A stretch of 64,000 nt of DNA from Paenibacillus andongensis (GCF_025369935.1 NZ_CP104467.1:6579001-6643000), one strand, 5' to 3'; positions 15,980 through 25,260 are shown, counted from the stretch's first letter. Numbers and translations: made by a program. Notes: a model not told the origin generated them from the letters alone.

Positions 15980-16003
15980 ACACATTTGCCCCTATTGGTG
16001 GGG

Positions 16004-16395
16004 AGTATGTATGAATACTTGTTGGAGAGGGTGATGTCGGATAGGTGATGGCGCTCGGAGGTGGGCGTTATGAGTAACTTAAGGAAGGATGATGTGGAGT
16101 TTCGCGGATGGTGGTAACGACTATTGGATGGGCGTACGAGTAACTTACGGAAGGATGATGCGGAGATTTCCTGATGGCGGTAACCCCTCTTGGATGGGCG
16201 TACGAGTAACTTAAGGAAGGATGATGCGGAGATTTCCTGATGGCGGTAACCCCTCTTGGATGGGCGTACGAGTAACTTAAGGAAGGATGATGTCGATAAC
16301 CCATCTTGTCTAGGCTTACGAGTAACTTAACGAAAGGATGATGTGGAGATTCGCGGATGCCGGTAATGTGTCTTAGTTATGCGCATGAGTAACTT
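16004..16395. repeat. About six degenerate 66-bp tandem repeats, non-coding
   Basis: The recurring core GAGTAACTTAAGGAAGGATG appears, with variants, near 16071, 16137, 16203, 16269, 16319 and 16386 at about 66-bp steps. The fourth unit is shortened and the last is only partial. Because 66 is divisible by three, frames stay open, but no RBS supports a gene on either strand. The two central units are nearly identical, indicating recent amplification. Confidence 0.8.
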
Positions 16396-16419
16396 ATGAC
16401 TCTCCCCCACCTCGCACCC

Positions 16420-16613
16420 CAATAAGAGTCCCTAAAGGCTGTTATTTGAACAATTTCGACCAAAAAATTGAAATAGAAGTCTCTACAGGCTCTTATATGT
16501 AAATTTCATTATTAAAATTCTTATTTATATCAGAATAAGAGTCCCTAGGAGCTTCAATTAATCGAATATGCCATAAATCAGAAGGAATTAGAGCCTTTGG
16601 AGGCTCTTATTAG
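16420..16613. repeat. Second type of four-palindrome element
   Basis: Four imperfect palindromes built on AATAAGAGnCCTnnAGGCTCTTATT are centred near 16433, 16484, 16546 and 16598, spaced about 51, 62 and 52 bp. Spacers are A/T-rich. The sequence differs from the CCTGC elements at 7.2 and 14.9 kb, but the number and spacing of palindromes are the same. No gene is seen. Confidence 0.75.
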
Positions 16614-16629
16614 CAAATGCTGAGCCTAC

Positions 16630-16671
16630 AAAAAAAAGCAGCTGATAGCAAAACGCTACCAACTGCTGCTG
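16630..16671 (-). terminator. Terminator of tex
   Basis: On the minus strand AGCAGCAGTTGGTAGC and GCTATCAGCTGCT pair around GTTTT and are followed by TTTTTTTG, 5 bp after the tex stop. Confidence 0.85.
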
Positions 16672-16675
16672 TTTC

Positions 16676-18997
16676 TTATTGCTGAGGCTTTTTCATGGTC
16701 AAGCCTACGCGACCTTTTTTCTCGTCTACGTTCAGCACCCAGACTTGGACGATGTCCCCAACGGACACCACATCCATGGGGTGTTTCACGAAGCCGTTCT
16801 TGAGCTGGGAGATGTGCACCAGCCCATCGTTCTTAATGCCGATATCGACGAAGGCACCGAAGTCGATAACGTTGCGCACTGTGCCGGTCAATTCCATGCC
16901 CGGCACAAGGTCTTCAAGCTGCAGCACGTCGGTGCGGAAGATCGGCGCGGGCACTTCGTCCCGCGGATCTCGCCCAGGCCGCTGCAGGCTGTCTAGGATG
17001 TCCCGCATCGTCGGGACACCTACGCCCAGCTTCGGAGCCAGTTCCTCTGGCTCCAGCGTCTGCAGCAGCGCTAGCAGCTGCTGCGAGCCCAGCTGCGCCA
17101 GTTCCAGGCGCAGCTCCTTGAACAGCCGATCCACCACGTCGTAAGACTCCGGATGGATCGGGGTGTTGTCGAGCGGGTTCCGGCCGCCCGGAATCCGCAT
17201 GAACCCGACACACTGCTCGAAGGTCTTCGCGCCAAGGCGCGGAACCTTCGACAGCTCCTGTCGGGAGCTGAACTTGCCGTTCTCCTCGCGATACTTGACG
17301 ATGTTCTTTGCCAGTGTCGCGTTCACGCCCGACACGTACGAAAGCAAGGACGGGGACGCCGTGTTCAAGTCCACGCCGACATGGTTAACGGCCGACTCCA
17401 CGACGGCCTTCAAGTTTTCATCCAGACGTTTCTGCGAAACGTCATGCTGGTACTGCCCGACGCCGATTGCCTTCGGCTCGATCTTCACTAGCTCCGCGAG
17501 CGGGTCCTGCAGCCTCCGCGCGATCGAAATCGCGCTGCGCTCGGCTACGTCGAGCTCCGGGAACTCGGTCTGCGCCAGCTTCGACGCGGAGTACACGCTC
17601 GCCCCCGCTTCGCTTACGATCAAGTACTTGAGCTTCTGCTCCTTGATCTCGGCAATCAGCTCCGCTACAAACTGCTCCGTTTCACGGGAAGCCGTCCCAT
17701 TACCGATCACGATCAGCTCGACGCCATGCTTGCTGATCAGTTGCTTGAACTTCGCCTTAGCCTCCGCCACCTTATTATTCGGTGGCGTCGGGTAGGTCAC
17801 GGCGATTTCAAGCATTTTACCGGTGTCGTCAATGACGGCCAGCTTACAGCCTGTCCGGTAAGCGGGATCGACACCCAGCACCACATGCCCTTTGACCGGG
17901 GCTTGAAGCAGCAGATTCCGCAGATTTTCAGCGAAAATCTTAATCGCTTGCTCCTCGCCCATCTCGGTCATTTCACCGCGCACTTCGCGCTCAATAGATG
18001 GTGCTAATAATCTTTTATACGCATCCTCTACAACCGAGCGAAGTACGTCTCGAACGACAGAATCACCTCTAACGATTTGCCTAGCCATATAGTCATGAAT
18101 TTTATCTACCGCAACATCCAAGCCTACCTTCAGAACTTCCTCCCGCTCCCCGCGATTAATCGCGAGAATACGGTGAGGCGGCAGCCGTTTAACTGGCTCT
18201 TGATACGCATAGTACATCTCATATACGGATTCAGCCTTTGCATCTTTGGCCTCGGTACGCAAAATCCCCTGATCCTGCGTATATCTACGCACCCAAGCTC
18301 GAATCTTAGCATCGTCCGCGATATTCTCCGCAAGAATATCCATTGCGCCTTGAATTGCATCTGCGGCGCTTCCTACCTGCTTGTCCGCGTTCACATAACG
18401 CGCTGCTTCTTGTTCCAGCGAGCCTTGACGAGGCTGCTTCCAGATCCATTCCGCTAGCGGCTCCAGTCCGCGCTCTTTGGCAACGCTCGCTCTCGTTTTA
18501 CGCTTCTGACGGAACGGTCTGTACAAATCCTCGATTTCCTGCAGCTTCGCAGCGCCTTCAATCGATTTGCGCAGTTCATCCGTCAACTTGCCCTGCTCAT
18601 CAATCAAACGAACAACCTCGATCTTACGATCCTCTAGGTTGCGCAAATATTGTAACCTCTCCTCGATATCTCGCAGCTGATTCTCATCCAGCTCCCCGGT
18701 CATCTCTTTCCGGTAACGAGCGATGAACGGAATCGTGTTGCCCTCATCAAGCAGCCCCATTGTGGTCTTCACTTTGCCAGCGGGCAGCTGCAATTCCGCA
18801 GAGATCTGCTTCAGGATACGCTCCTGGATCTCTGCTTTCTTTTCCTCAGAGATCTGAACTTTCTCCCTCGGCTCCTCATACTCACTTGCCTTTGTCTTCG
18901 TTCCCTCAGTCTCTTTCATCTCACTTGCCTTTGTCTTCGTTCCCTCAGTCTCGTCCATTTCATTCGCCTTTATCTTCAACTCTTCCGTATTTGCCAC
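16676..18997 (-). CDS. tex: Tex family RNA-binding transcription accessory protein
   Basis: This 773-residue protein starts at a GTG preceded by GGGGGAAC. It contains the Tex N-terminal helical region (LLDEGNTIPFIARYRKE near 85), the YqgF-like RNase H fold (VLGVDPAYRTGCKLAV near 375), helix-hairpin-helix segments (VGVDLNTASPSLLSYVSG near 545) and a C-terminal S1 RNA-binding domain (GTVRNVIDFGAFVDIG near 700). Tex proteins bind nucleic acids and affect transcription; B. subtilis YdcI is the counterpart. The first 55 residues are an unusual extension containing two near-identical ETEGTKTKASE units, encoded by a short DNA duplication at about 18880-18955. A downstream in-frame ATG could bypass it. 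Confidence 0.95.
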   Translation of the reverse strand: MANTEELKIKANEMDETEGTKTKASEMKETEGTKTKASEYEEPREKVQISEEKKAEIQERILKQISAELQLPAGKVKTTMGLLDEGNTIPFIARYRKEMTGELDENQLRDIEERLQYLRNLEDRKIEVVRLIDEQGKLTDELRKSIEGAAKLQEIEDLYRPFRQKRKTRASVAKERGLEPLAEWIWKQPRQGSLEQEAARYVNADKQVGSAADAIQGAMDILAENIADDAKIRAWVRRYTQDQGILRTEAKDAKAESVYEMYYAYQEPVKRLPPHRILAINRGEREEVLKVGLDVAVDKIHDYMARQIVRGDSVVRDVLRSVVEDAYKRLLAPSIEREVRGEMTEMGEEQAIKIFAENLRNLLLQAPVKGHVVLGVDPAYRTGCKLAVIDDTGKMLEIAVTYPTPPNNKVAEAKAKFKQLISKHGVELIVIGNGTASRETEQFVAELIAEIKEQKLKYLIVSEAGASVYSASKLAQTEFPELDVAERSAISIARRLQDPLAELVKIEPKAIGVGQYQHDVSQKRLDENLKAVVESAVNHVGVDLNTASPSLLSYVSGVNATLAKNIVKYREENGKFSSRQELSKVPRLGAKTFEQCVGFMRIPGGRNPLDNTPIHPESYDVVDRLFKELRLELAQLGSQQLLALLQTLEPEELAPKLGVGVPTMRDILDSLQRPGRDPRDEVPAPIFRTDVLQLEDLVPGMELTGTVRNVIDFGAFVDIGIKNDGLVHISQLKNGFVKHPMDVVSVGDIVQVWVLNVDEKKGRVGLTMKKPQQ

Positions 18998-19041
18998 AGC
19001 CAGTTCCCCCAGTCCTATTCATTATGTATGTATACAAACCA

Positions 19042-19068
19042 AAAAACGAGGGAACCAATTACCCTCGT
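19042..19068 (-). terminator. Terminator of the alr-ndoAI-ndoA group
   Basis: On the minus strand CGAGGG-TAATTGGTT-CCCTCG is followed by TTTTTTGG. It separates ndoA from tex. Confidence 0.85.
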
Positions 19069-19084
19069 CCGTTCCTGATCCTAT

Positions 19085-19435
19085 TCAAAACTCTATCAGT
19101 CCCACACTAATCTGCAAAGCGTCGTCCACCTTGCGCATCGTTTCTTCGTCCAAATGCGTAATTTTGTCCGTCAGCCGTTGCTTATCGATCGTTCTGATTT
19201 GTTCAAGCAGAATCACCGAATCTCGATCGAAACCATGCGTTTCCGCATCGATCTCTACATGCGTGGGAAGCTTCGCCTTCTGGATTTGAGCTGTAATCGC
19301 TGCAACAATCACGGTTGGGCTAAAGCGGTTGCCGATATCATTTTGGATCACTAGAACAGGACGAACCCCTCCCTGCTCTGACCCTACTACCGGCGAAAGA
19401 TCTGCGAAAAATACATCACCACGTTTCACAATCAC
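19085..19435 (-). CDS. ndoA: EndoA/MazF-type mRNA endoribonuclease toxin
   Basis: This 116-residue protein is almost identical in pattern and equal in length to B. subtilis EndoA (YdcE), starting [20 protein letters not shown] and ending ISVGLIEF. The conserved core [12 protein letters not shown] and the [16 protein letters not shown] segments are present. EndoA cleaves mRNA at UACAU sites and is neutralised by EndoAI. It starts 3 bp after the antitoxin stop, so the two are translationally coupled. Confidence 0.97.
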   Translation of the reverse strand: MIVKRGDVFFADLSPVVGSEQGGVRPVLVIQNDIGNRFSPTVIVAAITAQIQKAKLPTHVEIDAETHGFDRDSVILLEQIRTIDKQRLTDKITHLDEETMRKVDDALQISVGLIEF

Positions 19436-19438
19436 TGC

Positions 19439-19720
19439 TTACACCCCGCTTACTAAGCGATCAAGCGTACCGTCCGCTTCTTCCTCCGCTTGAAAAGCTT
19501 CAGATGCCATGCTGAGATTTATTTTCGCCATCTCCATATACCCACGCTGCATGGATTCGCGTAGACTGCGCTTTTTACGTTCAATTAAATACAGCTTCAT
19601 TGCCTGGCGAATAAATTCGCTGCGATTAGAATTCTCCTTCTCGACAATACCGTCCACTTCTTGCAACAGATTGTCAGGCAAGCTAATCATGATCCTTTTC
19701 GTATTATGCGCATTGCTCAC
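19439..19720 (-). CDS. ndoAI: EndoAI ribbon-helix-helix antitoxin
   Basis: A GTG at 19720 with GGGGGTG about 8 nt upstream gives 93 residues, the same length as B. subtilis EndoAI. The N-terminus is a ribbon-helix-helix segment (KRIMISLPDNLLQEVDGIV), then the conserved RGYMEMAKINLSMASEA toxin-binding region and the end DRLVSGV. An upstream in-frame ATG would add 11 unconserved residues. It lies upstream of and coupled to ndoA. Confidence 0.95.
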   Translation of the reverse strand: MSNAHNTKRIMISLPDNLLQEVDGIVEKENSNRSEFIRQAMKLYLIERKKRSLRESMQRGYMEMAKINLSMASEAFQAEEEADGTLDRLVSGV

Positions 19721-19945
19721 ACTTTCGCACCCCCAGAAACGATACAAAGACAATATTACCAGTATGTCATTCCAAAAACCAATTTATACAATAGATATAT
19801 GCACTCAGTATATCAAATATGTTACACACTTGGATATAAGATTTCTACTTACATAGTATTCGATGGCTTATTCGGAAAATCCTCTCCACTAGCAGAAAAA
19901 TTTGCATGGTAAATTCATCTAGACCAGCTGCTCTTGTACTTACTT

Positions 19946-21136
19946 TTAGTAGCGATGCCGCATGAGAGGATTAATGGCATCTATACGTTTACCGTCACGC
20001 ACATACACACGAGCAACACGATGAGATATCATACAAATAATTTCATAGTTAACAGTACCAAGCTGACGAGCTACATCTTCAACCGTAATGCGCTCTCCGT
20101 CTTGCTCCCCGATCACCACAACCTCGTCCAGAGACTGAACATCCGGCACATCTGATACATTGATCATACATTGATCCATACAGATTCGACCAACGATCGG
20201 CACTCTTTTACCCCGAACAAGAACCTCAGCCTTACCCGAAAGCATCCTAGAAAACCCATCCGCATAGCCAATCGGCAGCGTCCCAATTTGTTCTTCACCC
20301 TTTGTGTGATAAATCGTTCCGTAGCTAACTCCAGAGCCTAGAGGCAGCGTTTTAAGATGAACAATCCCTGTTTTGAGACTAAGCACTGGCTTTAATTCAA
20401 TTTTCGTTTGATCGACATCCTCGGAAGGATACAAACCATACATCGAAATCCCCAAACGTACCATCGAATACGTCAATCCCGGCAAATCTATCGCCGCTGC
20501 GCTGTTGCCTGCATGTATATATGGAAACGTAACACCTTTATCTGTAAAATAGCTCACAATTCGCTCAAAACGGCGATACTGCTCCATCGTATAACTCTTA
20601 TCTATTTCATCTGCATTCGCGTAATGCGTGAATAAACCCTCAACTTCCACATTCGGCAGCGTCAACGCTTCCTCAATGAATGGAATAGCATCCTCTTCCG
20701 TATGCAAACCAAGTCTGCCCATACCAGTATCCAGCTTAATATGGATCTTTAGCTTCTTTTGAAACGCTCCGTCTTCCATTCGTCCCTGAAAACAAAGCTT
20801 TTCGAGAACATCTCGGCTATAGACCGCAATCGTCACATCGTTTTCACGCGCTCTATCAACCCCTTCTGGAGGCGTATAGCCTAGTACCAGAATAGGTGCA
20901 GTGATTCCTGCATTCCTTAGCTCCAACGCTTCATCAAAAAACGCCACACCCAAGTAATCCACACCCGCGGCGAGAACCTCTTTGGATACTTCAACAGCCC
21001 CGTGTCCGTACGCATCAGCTTTAACGACTGCCATCTGTTTCATTCCTGCCGGCAGTACCTTCTGAAAACCTTCAATGTTGCTTCGCAGTGCATCTAACGA
21101 AATTTCTACCCACGTGGGACGATAAAAAGCATCCAC
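19946..21136 (-). CDS. alr: Alanine racemase
   Basis: This 396-residue PLP enzyme interconverts L- and D-alanine for peptidoglycan. The N-terminal barrel carries the PLP lysine in AVVKADAYGHGA near residue 40, and the catalytic tyrosine lies in GVSYG near residue 267, with the dimer-domain MDQCMINVSD following. The GTG start at 21136 has GAGGTG upstream. It precedes ndoAI by 225 bp, as in B. subtilis (dal-ndoAI-ndoA). Confidence 0.97.
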   Translation of the reverse strand: MDAFYRPTWVEISLDALRSNIEGFQKVLPAGMKQMAVVKADAYGHGAVEVSKEVLAAGVDYLGVAFFDEALELRNAGITAPILVLGYTPPEGVDRARENDVTIAVYSRDVLEKLCFQGRMEDGAFQKKLKIHIKLDTGMGRLGLHTEEDAIPFIEEALTLPNVEVEGLFTHYANADEIDKSYTMEQYRRFERIVSYFTDKGVTFPYIHAGNSAAAIDLPGLTYSMVRLGISMYGLYPSEDVDQTKIELKPVLSLKTGIVHLKTLPLGSGVSYGTIYHTKGEEQIGTLPIGYADGFSRMLSGKAEVLVRGKRVPIVGRICMDQCMINVSDVPDVQSLDEVVVIGEQDGERITVEDVARQLGTVNYEIICMISHRVARVYVRDGKRIDAINPLMRHRY

Positions 21137-21218
21137 CAGCGTTCACCTCATTTATCCATTACAAGTAAACCTATGTTAAGCCTAATCACGAAAAACTGTC
21201 AACCTTACTTAAACAGAC

Positions 21219-22559
21219 TTATAAACAACATTTCTTATATTTCTTCCCGCTCCCGCATGGGCAAGGGTCATTTCGTCCGATTTTGCTTTTACCAGAAACA
21301 GCCTTTAGATCATTCGAAGAATTAATGACATGAACTACCGCCTGATCCTTCTGAGGTCGAACATTTTCATTAGCAAAATAGCGGAAAACGCGCATACCCG
21401 AATCTTTTACCGTCATGAAAAGCGGCGTTCTTTGAAAAGCATACTTGATTTCAGACTCCGGCCTAAACTTCGCACTAACCAGTTCAAAACGTTCCAATAC
21501 AGCAACAACGGAGTGCAGGAACACATCCGTGCTCAGATTCCACTCCTTTTCAACATCCTGCGCCTGATCTACAGGCCAGCTTGCTAACACTCTTGCGATT
21601 GACTTTCTTGAAGCTTGAACCATCTCAGGACGACCACCCTCGTTAGCTTCCTGCAGCTGTTCCCACGCAACATTATTCCAAAGCGAATCTAATAGAACGA
21701 CTGCTTGTTCCTTATTTGTTAAAGTAAGATAACTTGCAGCCTGATTCGTAACTACGCACTGCTGTTTGCTCTCTGTTATCAATCCAAGATATTCAGCTGC
21801 ATAGAAAAAGAATTGAAACAAAGGCACCTGATCCTGGTTCAACGTTGGTTTACGAAAAAGCTCCCAGCCAAGCTTCTCATCAAGCTCTTTCCAAAACTTC
21901 CGTGGCAAATGTTGTCTGGCAGTAGTCAATTTAATACTCTTGGCATCCTGCAAAGAAGACAGAAACATTTGAAAATCTGCAACAATTTGAGGTAAAGCTG
22001 TCTTCTCATCCATCCATTGCTCAAGCAGCCTTTTATCTACCAAAATAGGTCTTTGCTCAAACTCGTTAGGTGTGGATTCAGACGCCTGAAAAGCCAGGTA
22101 AGCCTCAAAATCATTAGAATTATGCCAATCTTCCAAGGCTAGTTCACTATCTGCCTCCATATACTGTTCAAATCGCTCCAAGAAAAACTCTTTATTCTTA
22201 CATACATCTAATACCTCAGCACACTGCCTGGCCGAAATCTTTTCAGATTGTAGAAGAAACTGCACCCACTTCTTAATCGATGGCAAATAAGCACTTATAT
22301 CAGACTTAGAACTATTCAGTACATTGCTAATGTAGAAACGACCAAGAAAATCAATAATTGTCTCGCTTTGCAGCTCTTCATAATCAATTTCATAATTGTC
22401 AAAATAAACCGTTGCCATAAATTGAATGCGATCCACATGTTTGTCAATTGTATCTGCTTTTAATTTGCCTTCCTCCGCAAGATACTTGCCGAATAAGGCA
22501 ATTTCATTTTCCCAAAATGACTGCTGCTCTTCCATTGTTAGTTCATCAGTTGTTTTCAT
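21219..22559 (-). CDS. SEC-C motif protein of unknown function
   Basis: This 446-residue soluble protein is mainly helical and ends in a canonical SEC-C zinc-binding tail (GRNDPCPCGSGKKYKKCC), the motif also found in SecA C-termini. The rest, with several acidic helices, matches no family I can name. I start at ATG 22559 with GGAG 8 nt upstream rather than the GTG three codons earlier. It interrupts the B. subtilis-like order between the YdcC-like gene and alr. Confidence 0.8.
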   Translation of the reverse strand: MKTTDELTMEEQQSFWENEIALFGKYLAEEGKLKADTIDKHVDRIQFMATVYFDNYEIDYEELQSETIIDFLGRFYISNVLNSSKSDISAYLPSIKKWVQFLLQSEKISARQCAEVLDVCKNKEFFLERFEQYMEADSELALEDWHNSNDFEAYLAFQASESTPNEFEQRPILVDKRLLEQWMDEKTALPQIVADFQMFLSSLQDAKSIKLTTARQHLPRKFWKELDEKLGWELFRKPTLNQDQVPLFQFFFYAAEYLGLITESKQQCVVTNQAASYLTLTNKEQAVVLLDSLWNNVAWEQLQEANEGGRPEMVQASRKSIARVLASWPVDQAQDVEKEWNLSTDVFLHSVVAVLERFELVSAKFRPESEIKYAFQRTPLFMTVKDSGMRVFRYFANENVRPQKDQAVVHVINSSNDLKAVSGKSKIGRNDPCPCGSGKKYKKCCL

Positions 22560-22602
22560 CAAAGACACTCCATTATCTATTTACTCCAAAGTTGCATTAT
22601 AC

Positions 22603-22628
22603 CAAAAAAACTCCCTTTCGTGGGAGTT
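22603..22628 (-). terminator. Hairpin terminator upstream of the SEC-C gene
   Basis: On the minus strand AACTCCC-ACGAAA-GGGAGTT is followed by TTTTTGG. A TATAAT box (22596-22601) immediately follows, so a terminator and a promoter for the SEC-C gene lie back to back. Confidence 0.7.
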
Positions 22629-22662
22629 GGTTAAATCTTCTTGTTCGAAATTTGGTAAATAA

Positions 22663-22704
22663 AAGGAAAGACACCTGCACAAATCATGCAGGGCTTCCCT
22701 TTTT
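22663..22704 (-). terminator. Terminator of the YdcC-like lipoprotein gene
   Basis: On the minus strand AAAGGGAAGCCCTGCA and TGCAGGTGTCTTTCCTTTT pair with few mismatches, 27 bp after the stop codon. Confidence 0.75.
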
Positions 22705-22730
22705 CGGCTAATATTGTCGCTTATATATTC

Positions 22731-23912
22731 TTATTTCCCAGACTGCCCCTCAGTCGCCATAGCGACTTTGATCATTTCATTCGTAGGCAAATCGCCAGTC
22801 GACAATCTGAACTCTACGCCGTCATTCGTCCAAGTGAGCGTCTTCTTCTCATCCCCCGTGAGCACGCCGATCGTGAATCCAAGATCAACAATCGTACCCG
22901 GCTGCAAGGACACTGATTTGGCTTGAGGTCTCACCTCGATGAGACTGAAGTTGTACTTCCCTTTGTATCTCAAAAGGACTGCTGCGTCCTCGCCAAGCTT
23001 CATATCCGTGATATCCTGCTTCACCACATCTTTCGGCAGATAGGACGGCTCGATGATACCGATACTCTGCGCTTTGCTTGCCGCGGCATTCGACTTCGTC
23101 GTATCCGTACCTGGTTTTGTCGCTGTTGCCTTTTGCCCATCTTGAGCTTGGCCTGCAGCTTGATCGGATTGGCCGCCTGTTGCTGACAGATTCTTATCTG
23201 TTACAGACTTATCACTCGTTGCTGGGTGATTGGCATCCGTTACGCCAGCCATTGTAGGTAAAGTCTTCAAATTCCAGCTGGTCATGTTACGCTCCATTTG
23301 GAAAAAATCCTTGTCGAACTTAGCATCGAATTCAAAGCTCGTGAAATTCACCTGAACTAATACATTGTGATTCGCATCCGACACCTGAACCTGCTTAGGC
23401 GCCAGCGTCTTCTTATTCAGCCAAATTTTTTGGCGTGACAGCTGCTCATTTTGATAATTGGCTGCAACATCGAACACATACGCATCATTATCCGTCGTAA
23501 ATTGGCGATCCTTATCGGCAATTATGCTCTTCGCAAGAGACTGGAACAAATACACCTGCCCCTGATTCTCCGGCCAATCGCTTTGGAAGCGGAAGCTCTT
23601 CTTGAGATGCGGCGTCAGCACGAACACGCCCTCCTCATTACGCAGCACAATCTGCGTCACGTCCTTCCCTGCATTCGTAAGCGAAATCCGGTAGAAATGA
23701 TCCGGCGAGTAAGCCACCTCCACCTGATACTCCTGCGGCTGCTGCCCCGTGTTCAAAATCATGCTGCCCGAAGCCTGATAACTGCCCGACTTGCTGATCA
23801 CATGATCCAAATCCTTTACAATAGATCCTGCATCCTTTTTGCCCATCCCGCATCCCGCGAGAACCAATGCTAAGCACATCACCACTGCTACCACCCATGT
23901 GACCCGGCGCAT
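22731..23912 (-). CDS. YdcC/LolA-like sporulation-associated lipoprotein
   Basis: A 393-residue exported lipoprotein with a signal peptide ending in a lipobox (LVLAGC, Cys at about residue 21). A LolA/LolB-like half-barrel domain follows (about 25-215), then a low-complexity Ala/Gln/Thr/Lys-rich linker (about 225-285) and a C-terminal globular domain. The position upstream of alr matches B. subtilis ydcC, whose product is annotated as an outer-membrane-lipoprotein-carrier-like protein made in sporulation. The linker is unusually long. Its substrate is unknown; lipid or lipoprotein binding is inferred from the fold. Confidence 0.8.
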   Translation of the reverse strand: MRRVTWVVAVVMCLALVLAGCGMGKKDAGSIVKDLDHVISKSGSYQASGSMILNTGQQPQEYQVEVAYSPDHFYRISLTNAGKDVTQIVLRNEEGVFVLTPHLKKSFRFQSDWPENQGQVYLFQSLAKSIIADKDRQFTTDNDAYVFDVAANYQNEQLSRQKIWLNKKTLAPKQVQVSDANHNVLVQVNFTSFEFDAKFDKDFFQMERNMTSWNLKTLPTMAGVTDANHPATSDKSVTDKNLSATGGQSDQAAGQAQDGQKATATKPGTDTTKSNAAASKAQSIGIIEPSYLPKDVVKQDITDMKLGEDAAVLLRYKGKYNFSLIEVRPQAKSVSLQPGTIVDLGFTIGVLTGDEKKTLTWTNDGVEFRLSTGDLPTNEMIKVAMATEGQSGK

Positions 23913-24128
23913 TCGATCATCCCCTCACTCATGATTAACATCAACATAGTACATGCATATGAGGGGACTTGGCCGATTATGCAGACGAGTTGGGGCTTGG
24001 CCGAGAAAAAGGTTTATAAAGGAATAATTACACATTTCAGCTGCCTCTCAGATTGTATACATAATTTATTCACACTCTTTTGGCATGATGGTTTGTAGGA
24101 TCATTACCATGAAACCGGAGGGTTTTTA

Positions 24129-25208
24129 TTGAATAACAATCAGAGAATCGTGCTTCAAGCTTCACGAGGAGCGGCAGCATTTTTTGTGCTGCTGTTTCAT
24201 ACATCAGCCATGTCTTTTAAGTACTTTCAATACGACTTACTAGGGATCAGTTCGATAGGACGATCGGGTGGTGTAGATTTCTTTTTCGTACTTACTGGCT
24301 TTCTACTGTACCATACATATGGCCATAAAATCGGAACCAAAATGAGTGTCCTTCCCTATCTATCGAATCGGCTCATACGTATCTACCCTTTCTACTGGCT
24401 AATTACACTCGTCGTACTACCCGTTTATTTTCTCGTGCCTAGCTTTGGCTACGGATATGAGACCCATAAAGATACCATCATTAAATCATTCCTGCTGTTG
24501 CCCCAAACTCATGGTCCAGTTCTCCCAGTGGCCTGGTCGTTAAGTTACTTTGTACTATTTTACTTGGTTTTCAGCCTTCTCATGGCTCTTGGCAAAAAGC
24601 CAGCCTATCTCTTCGTTTCCATTTGGATTACATTAACAATTTGTCATTTTCTACATGTGCCGCTGATAGGTGCTGATATTGACCGTCATTTCTATCTAAA
24701 CTTCCTCTTCAGTGATGTTAATTTAGAATTTATTACAGGCTGTTTATTGGCCAAATGGGTGGAGCATCAAAGAATTAAACACTACAAATTGTTGATTGTT
24801 ATCGGCGTGATTGGCTTTGCAGTGATATGGGTGAATAACAAGTATCTTCTTTTCCCTTATCACAATTACCTGATTTACATCATTCCAGCTACATTTGTAC
24901 TATTAGGCGCTTCTTCTGTTCCTGAACAACTTCGGTTGCCTTATTGGGTGAAAATCATGAGCAAGCTAGGAAATGCTTCCTATACGATTTTATTAACGCA
25001 TCTATTATTTATTTCAATTTTAATGAAGTTGAGTGTGGCTACACATTTGGTGAATCATTTTGGTTTACTACTTACTGATCTCATTATTGTAACTATGGTC
25101 GTGCCATTATGCTACGCGGCTTATAGGCTTGCTGAGAAACCGCTTGTTTCAGGGCTCAAAAACACAATGAAATTTAGTCCTTCCAAATCATCTAATCCTA
25201 TCTCCTAG
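24129..25208 (+). CDS. Membrane acyltransferase (acyltransferase 3 / OafA-like)
   Basis: This 359-residue integral membrane protein has about ten helices. Family signatures are present: an early LFHTS (usual catalytic His region), SGGVDFFFVLTGF, RLIRIYPFYW and PVAWSLSYFVLFY. Such proteins transfer acetyl or succinyl groups to surface sugars or teichoic acids. The start is a TTG at 24129 with GGAGGG 6 nt upstream. It is on the plus strand, next to the glycan locus, so it may decorate that glycan, though this is inference. Confidence 0.87.
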   Translation: MNNNQRIVLQASRGAAAFFVLLFHTSAMSFKYFQYDLLGISSIGRSGGVDFFFVLTGFLLYHTYGHKIGTKMSVLPYLSNRLIRIYPFYWLITLVVLPVYFLVPSFGYGYETHKDTIIKSFLLLPQTHGPVLPVAWSLSYFVLFYLVFSLLMALGKKPAYLFVSIWITLTICHFLHVPLIGADIDRHFYLNFLFSDVNLEFITGCLLAKWVEHQRIKHYKLLIVIGVIGFAVIWVNNKYLLFPYHNYLIYIIPATFVLLGASSVPEQLRLPYWVKIMSKLGNASYTILLTHLLFISILMKLSVATHLVNHFGLLLTDLIIVTMVVPLCYAAYRLAEKPLVSGLKNTMKFSPSKSSNPIS

Positions 25209-25213
25209 ATAAA

Positions 25214-25260
25214 AAGGCAGCAGTGGCTTCCATTAGCCCATGCAGCCTCTTTATGTGTTT
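25214..25260 (+). terminator. Terminator of the acyltransferase gene
   Basis: AGGCAGCAGTGGCT and AGCCCATGCAGCCT pair around TCCATT, followed by CTTTATGTGTTT. Confidence 0.6.

Noticed and set aside
16068-16304. Open frame on the minus strand with HHPSLSYSYAHP repeats
   Set aside because: It arises from the 66-bp DNA tandem repeat, whose length is a multiple of three. There is no RBS, no start context and no domain.
17163-17795. Long plus-strand frames opposite tex
   Set aside because: They are antisense to a highly conserved gene, in GC-rich sequence where long shadow frames are common; products show no domain.
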